Origin: an uncultured Prevotella sp. | Lineage (GTDB): Bacteria; Bacteroidota; Bacteroidia; Bacteroidales; Bacteroidaceae | Direction: 5' to 3' | Assembly (NCBI GenBank): GCA_900769055.1 | Contig: CAAGFF010000037.1 | Location: forward strand, 1-42,966 | DNA: 42,966 nt | Part shown: positions 41,601 to 42,966 of the stretch, in pieces | How positions within the stretch are numbered: the first letter of the stretch is position 1 | Layout of the letters: each line of letters begins with the position of its first letter | The notes under the pieces: model-generated | The model's input: only the letters and a program-made list of their open reading frames with translations | The model's database searches: none | What the model was told of the DNA's origin: nothing | Made by a program: the position numbers and the translations under genes

Positions 41601-42237
41601 TGTTCAATCTCAGACGTATGATAGTTCTGAATCTAAGCACATGATTCTTCATTCGGCATATGATAGCGACATATTGTCATGCATTAATTCAGGCAACAAC
41701 ATCTATTCTTTCACTGTTGACGGAGAGAGCGATCTGTCAGCACTGCAATTGGATATCCAGCTTAATGAAAATGATGTGACACCTGTAATCTCATTATCCG
41801 AATCCATAGCTGAGTCTCATGATTTGAAAATATGTCACATTGATGGCTCAACTATTAGGGTAGTGGTGTTCTCGCCAACGAGTGTGAGATTGCCGTTAAA
41901 TACTACAATTTTTACTCTCAATACAATTTCAGAATTTAACGAGCCAATCTGCACCAACGCTTTTGCTTCAGATGCGAAGGGACTATCTAAGCGTCTCAGG
42001 GTAAATAAAAACACGACAACTGTTAATCATACTATTAACGACAATTTTTATGTAAAAGGTCTTTGTGGGCATTTACTTGTTTCAAATGCAATTGGCCAAG
42101 AAATATTTGTTTATACTCCTGACGGCACTTGTATAAACAGGCATAGAGCCACTAGCAATAATACAGCTATAAATATTGGCCGTGGATTATTTATAGTTCG
42201 CATAGGTTCATCTTCGTATAAAGTAAATATTAAATAA
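38629..42237 (+). CDS. BspA-like leucine-rich repeat surface protein with dockerin-like region and type IX sorting end
   Basis: About 1202 residues. The ATG at 38629 directly precedes a signal peptide (MQIRLLSTFVLLFVISSF); an upstream ATG at 38551 would add 26 residues and is less likely. Residues 60-850 are LRR_5 (BspA-type) repeats such as LPNTIKTIDYQAFGYCVNLEDF and LPSTLEYIGEAAFEGCPIKSISLPESLKTINFDAFKNC. Next comes an InlB/List-type repeat domain, then a dockerin-like pair of calcium loops (GDSNSDNIITIADAVNIANHI and SDINIDGNITVSDVTSTVALV; numbered from 38551 about 965-1020). A cohesin-like beta domain (LSALQLDIQLNENDVTP) follows, and then a type IX C-terminal domain (GRGLFIVRIGSSSYKVNIK). 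The gene is much richer in A+T than its neighbours. Adhesion or host/plant binding is the usual role of BspA proteins. Confidence 0.88.
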   Translation: MQIRLLSTFVLLFVISSFHSVTLGADKVIYQDNTRKLYFTLDNTTKEASVGTGYTSDNQNALIFPAIGSPEWDTNYWTVWNNIDIPSTIVYNNETYTVTSISANSFYRCTYVSKISLPNTIKTIDYQAFGYCVNLEDFDFPSNLETIASSAFMLCRTLTKIILPSKVKTIGGGAFRDCTEAKELFIPASCSSIGNEAFNWCTSLEKIIIEDGPTSLTMGYCNAKGISYEGTQGSCMRGMFGDAESIKEVHWGRNMILSSKSNGYVYAPFAYTTNFYSNTSGVQSSSTRSIKKLTFGEFVTEIPRNAFYSGSIKEKVVLPPNLKKINDEAFYKTFMDGTEVINFPASLEHVGSLAFEGPNGLEFKVIESDATNPPATLWDAEKKTGYPFLQRSNVLIISVPEGAGEAYQNDSFWGKFTIKDPNDEIITVNVKSPGTFYGRLTSQGAQIETTRRLKLLGQLNEDDWAIIQTMNKTYELDLEETDIETISANMIPSAVCSIKLPHNIKSLESNALHNRPLTGTLEIPASCTFIGSSAAFGILIDKLVLPDNGIEIGERAFFNLNNIEEVRLGKVNITGDNAFWSCDNIKKVIIEDGCNITGNGTFAGCYALETIVMNGQIENLGEQTFSISTKEESKINCIILNGTVRQSGENVFFNQNSNSRNAHYPIWRLEIKDMDGYLKSSFTGVTSSPMNYAREVDYNGELITSISIPEGISNVFDAMFRNCTSLESVVLPSTLEYIGEAAFEGCPIKSISLPESLKTINFDAFKNCKNLKEVVIPNNVETINPGAFNNCTSLQSVYAFYSNPMTLTRSNSWSSDYPFYNVNPECCLYIPIGTASRYRTAYWTFPKYQEIGTITITAQGKGQVIYNETAISEGSMSFNFKPYTPLKLTVVPNDSYVLKSVICNGENITESVIDNKLLFDDPDSDLNLIVTFGDSHIIGDSNSDNIITIADAVNIANHIIGLTTTNFNFLASDINIDGNITVSDVTSTVALVQSQTYDSSESKHMILHSAYDSDILSCINSGNNIYSFTVDGESDLSALQLDIQLNENDVTPVISLSESIAESHDLKICHIDGSTIRVVVFSPTSVRLPLNTTIFTLNTISEFNEPICTNAFASDAKGLSKRLRVNKNTTTVNHTINDNFYVKGLCGHLLVSNAIGQEIFVYTPDGTCINRHRATSNNTAINIGRGLFIVRIGSSSYKVNIK

Positions 42238-42257
42238 CCACATAACATCATTTTGCA

Positions 42258-42966
42258 ATGAAAATAAAACTATTAAAATATCTATTGATGTCAATGGCTA
42301 TATTATTGCCAGCTACATCAATATATGCTGACAATCTATCTGTTGAACCGTTTGCATTACGACCTGGAGAGTCTCATGTCGTTACTGTGAACATGTCAAA
42401 TTCAAAAAACTATACAGCATTCCAGGTCGATATTACATTACCAGATAACGTAGAAATACTAGAACAAAACCATGAGTATCTCGTCCTTTCTGAACGTGCT
42501 TCCAATAGCCATTCCATTAAAATCAACTTGACAGAAGGGAATAAAGTAAAAATTATTTGTTTCTCAGAAGACAATACTCCTTTTGCAAATGACAATGGGC
42601 CATTGTTCAGCTTTCTAGTTAAGGCAAAAGATAATTTTAATGGAGGCGATATCTGCCTGAAAAATATAATATTTTCTGATGCATCAAACAAGGATACTGA
42701 ATTCCCCGACGCCACTACCTTAATCAGCAAAATAACGCAAATTGAAAGTATCGTCTTAAACCACACCAGCATAGAGATGAGGGCCGGAGAAACAGTGAGG
42801 ATGACAGCCACCGTATCACCACAGAACGCGACAAACAAGGATGTCACATGGACTGTGGACAACAAGGACGTGGCCACCATTGACTCCAACGGAAACGTCA
42901 CAGCCATTGCCGTTGGCAACGCTACCATCACGGCCACCGCGGCAGACGCCTCAGGAGTGATGGCGA
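42258..42966 (+). CDS. secreted protein with cohesin-like and BIG2 domains (partial)
   Basis: The ATG at 42258 lies 20 bp after the BspA-like stop, so the two are co-transcribed. The first 236 codons are present; the 3-prime end is beyond the window. A signal peptide (MKIKLLKYLLMSMAILLPAT) is followed by a cohesin-like beta sandwich (about 22-160: VEPFALRPGESHVVTVNMSN, AFQVDITLPDNVEIL, PLFSFLVKAKDNF). From about residue 165 an Ig-like BIG2 domain begins (IVLNHTSIEMRAGETVRMTATVSPQNATNKDVTW ... ATIDSNGNVTAIAVGNATITATA). Base composition rises sharply in G+C at about 42750, at the domain boundary. The function is probably surface binding. Confidence 0.8.
   Translation, partial: MKIKLLKYLLMSMAILLPATSIYADNLSVEPFALRPGESHVVTVNMSNSKNYTAFQVDITLPDNVEILEQNHEYLVLSERASNSHSIKINLTEGNKVKIICFSEDNTPFANDNGPLFSFLVKAKDNFNGGDICLKNIIFSDASNKDTEFPDATTLISKITQIESIVLNHTSIEMRAGETVRMTATVSPQNATNKDVTWTVDNKDVATIDSNGNVTAIAVGNATITATAADASGVMA

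Overview
The window looks like a chromosomal segment from a Prevotella/Segatella-type member of the Bacteroidales. The evidence is two SusC/SusD pairs, surface lipoproteins with an acidic stretch after the lipobox cysteine, type IX secretion-like C-termini, a GLPGLI protein, a BspA-like leucine-rich repeat protein, an Rpn/PD-(D/E)XK protein with a coiled-coil tail, and promoters that fit the Bacteroidetes pattern (TTTG, about 20 bases, TAnnTTTG). No rRNA, tRNA or CRISPR array was seen.

Layout. (1) 193-7493: myo-inositol-1-phosphate synthase (minus strand), a large secreted CE8 pectin methylesterase with three repeated accessory modules (minus), a small lipoprotein (minus) and a minimal orphan histidine kinase (plus). 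(2) 7785-15478, plus strand: a hemicellulose cluster with two different alpha-glucuronidases, GH115 and GH67, and a GH35-type enzyme. An IS200-like/RAYT transposase sits between GH115 and GH67; about 100-bp inverted flanks and two unrelated tandem arrays surround it. (3) 15982-17106: an Rpn-family protein with a 14-residue coiled-coil repeat. (4) 17336-32083, minus strand: a polysaccharide-utilization locus reading susC, susD, beta-helix-like surface lipoprotein, terminator, second susC, second susD, terminator, then a separately promoted secreted protein. The beta-helix lipoprotein and the nearby CE8 enzyme suggest pectin as the substrate, but no lyase or GH28 is present to prove it. (5) 32948-36633, minus strand: a predicted three-gene operon of a 50-residue secreted peptide, a GLPGLI protein and a TonB-receptor-like outer-membrane barrel. 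(6) 36634-38550: a repeat-rich, mostly non-coding stretch with paired palindromic elements, a broken-looking ORF and a strong plus-strand promoter. (7) 38629-42966: an AT-rich BspA-like LRR protein with dockerin-like, cohesin-like and type IX sorting regions, followed by a second secreted protein (cohesin-like plus BIG2) cut by the window edge.

How it works together. Regions 1, 2 and 4 are plant cell-wall polysaccharide functions. CE8 removes methyl esters from pectin, GH115 and GH67 remove (methyl)glucuronic acid from xylan and xylo-oligosaccharides, and the SusCD pairs import oligosaccharides with TonB energy. No HTCS, ECF sigma or anti-sigma regulator lies in the window, so control of the locus must be encoded elsewhere. 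The least explained parts are the peptide/GLPGLI/barrel operon, the asymmetric RAYT island, and several families of short palindromic intergenic repeats.
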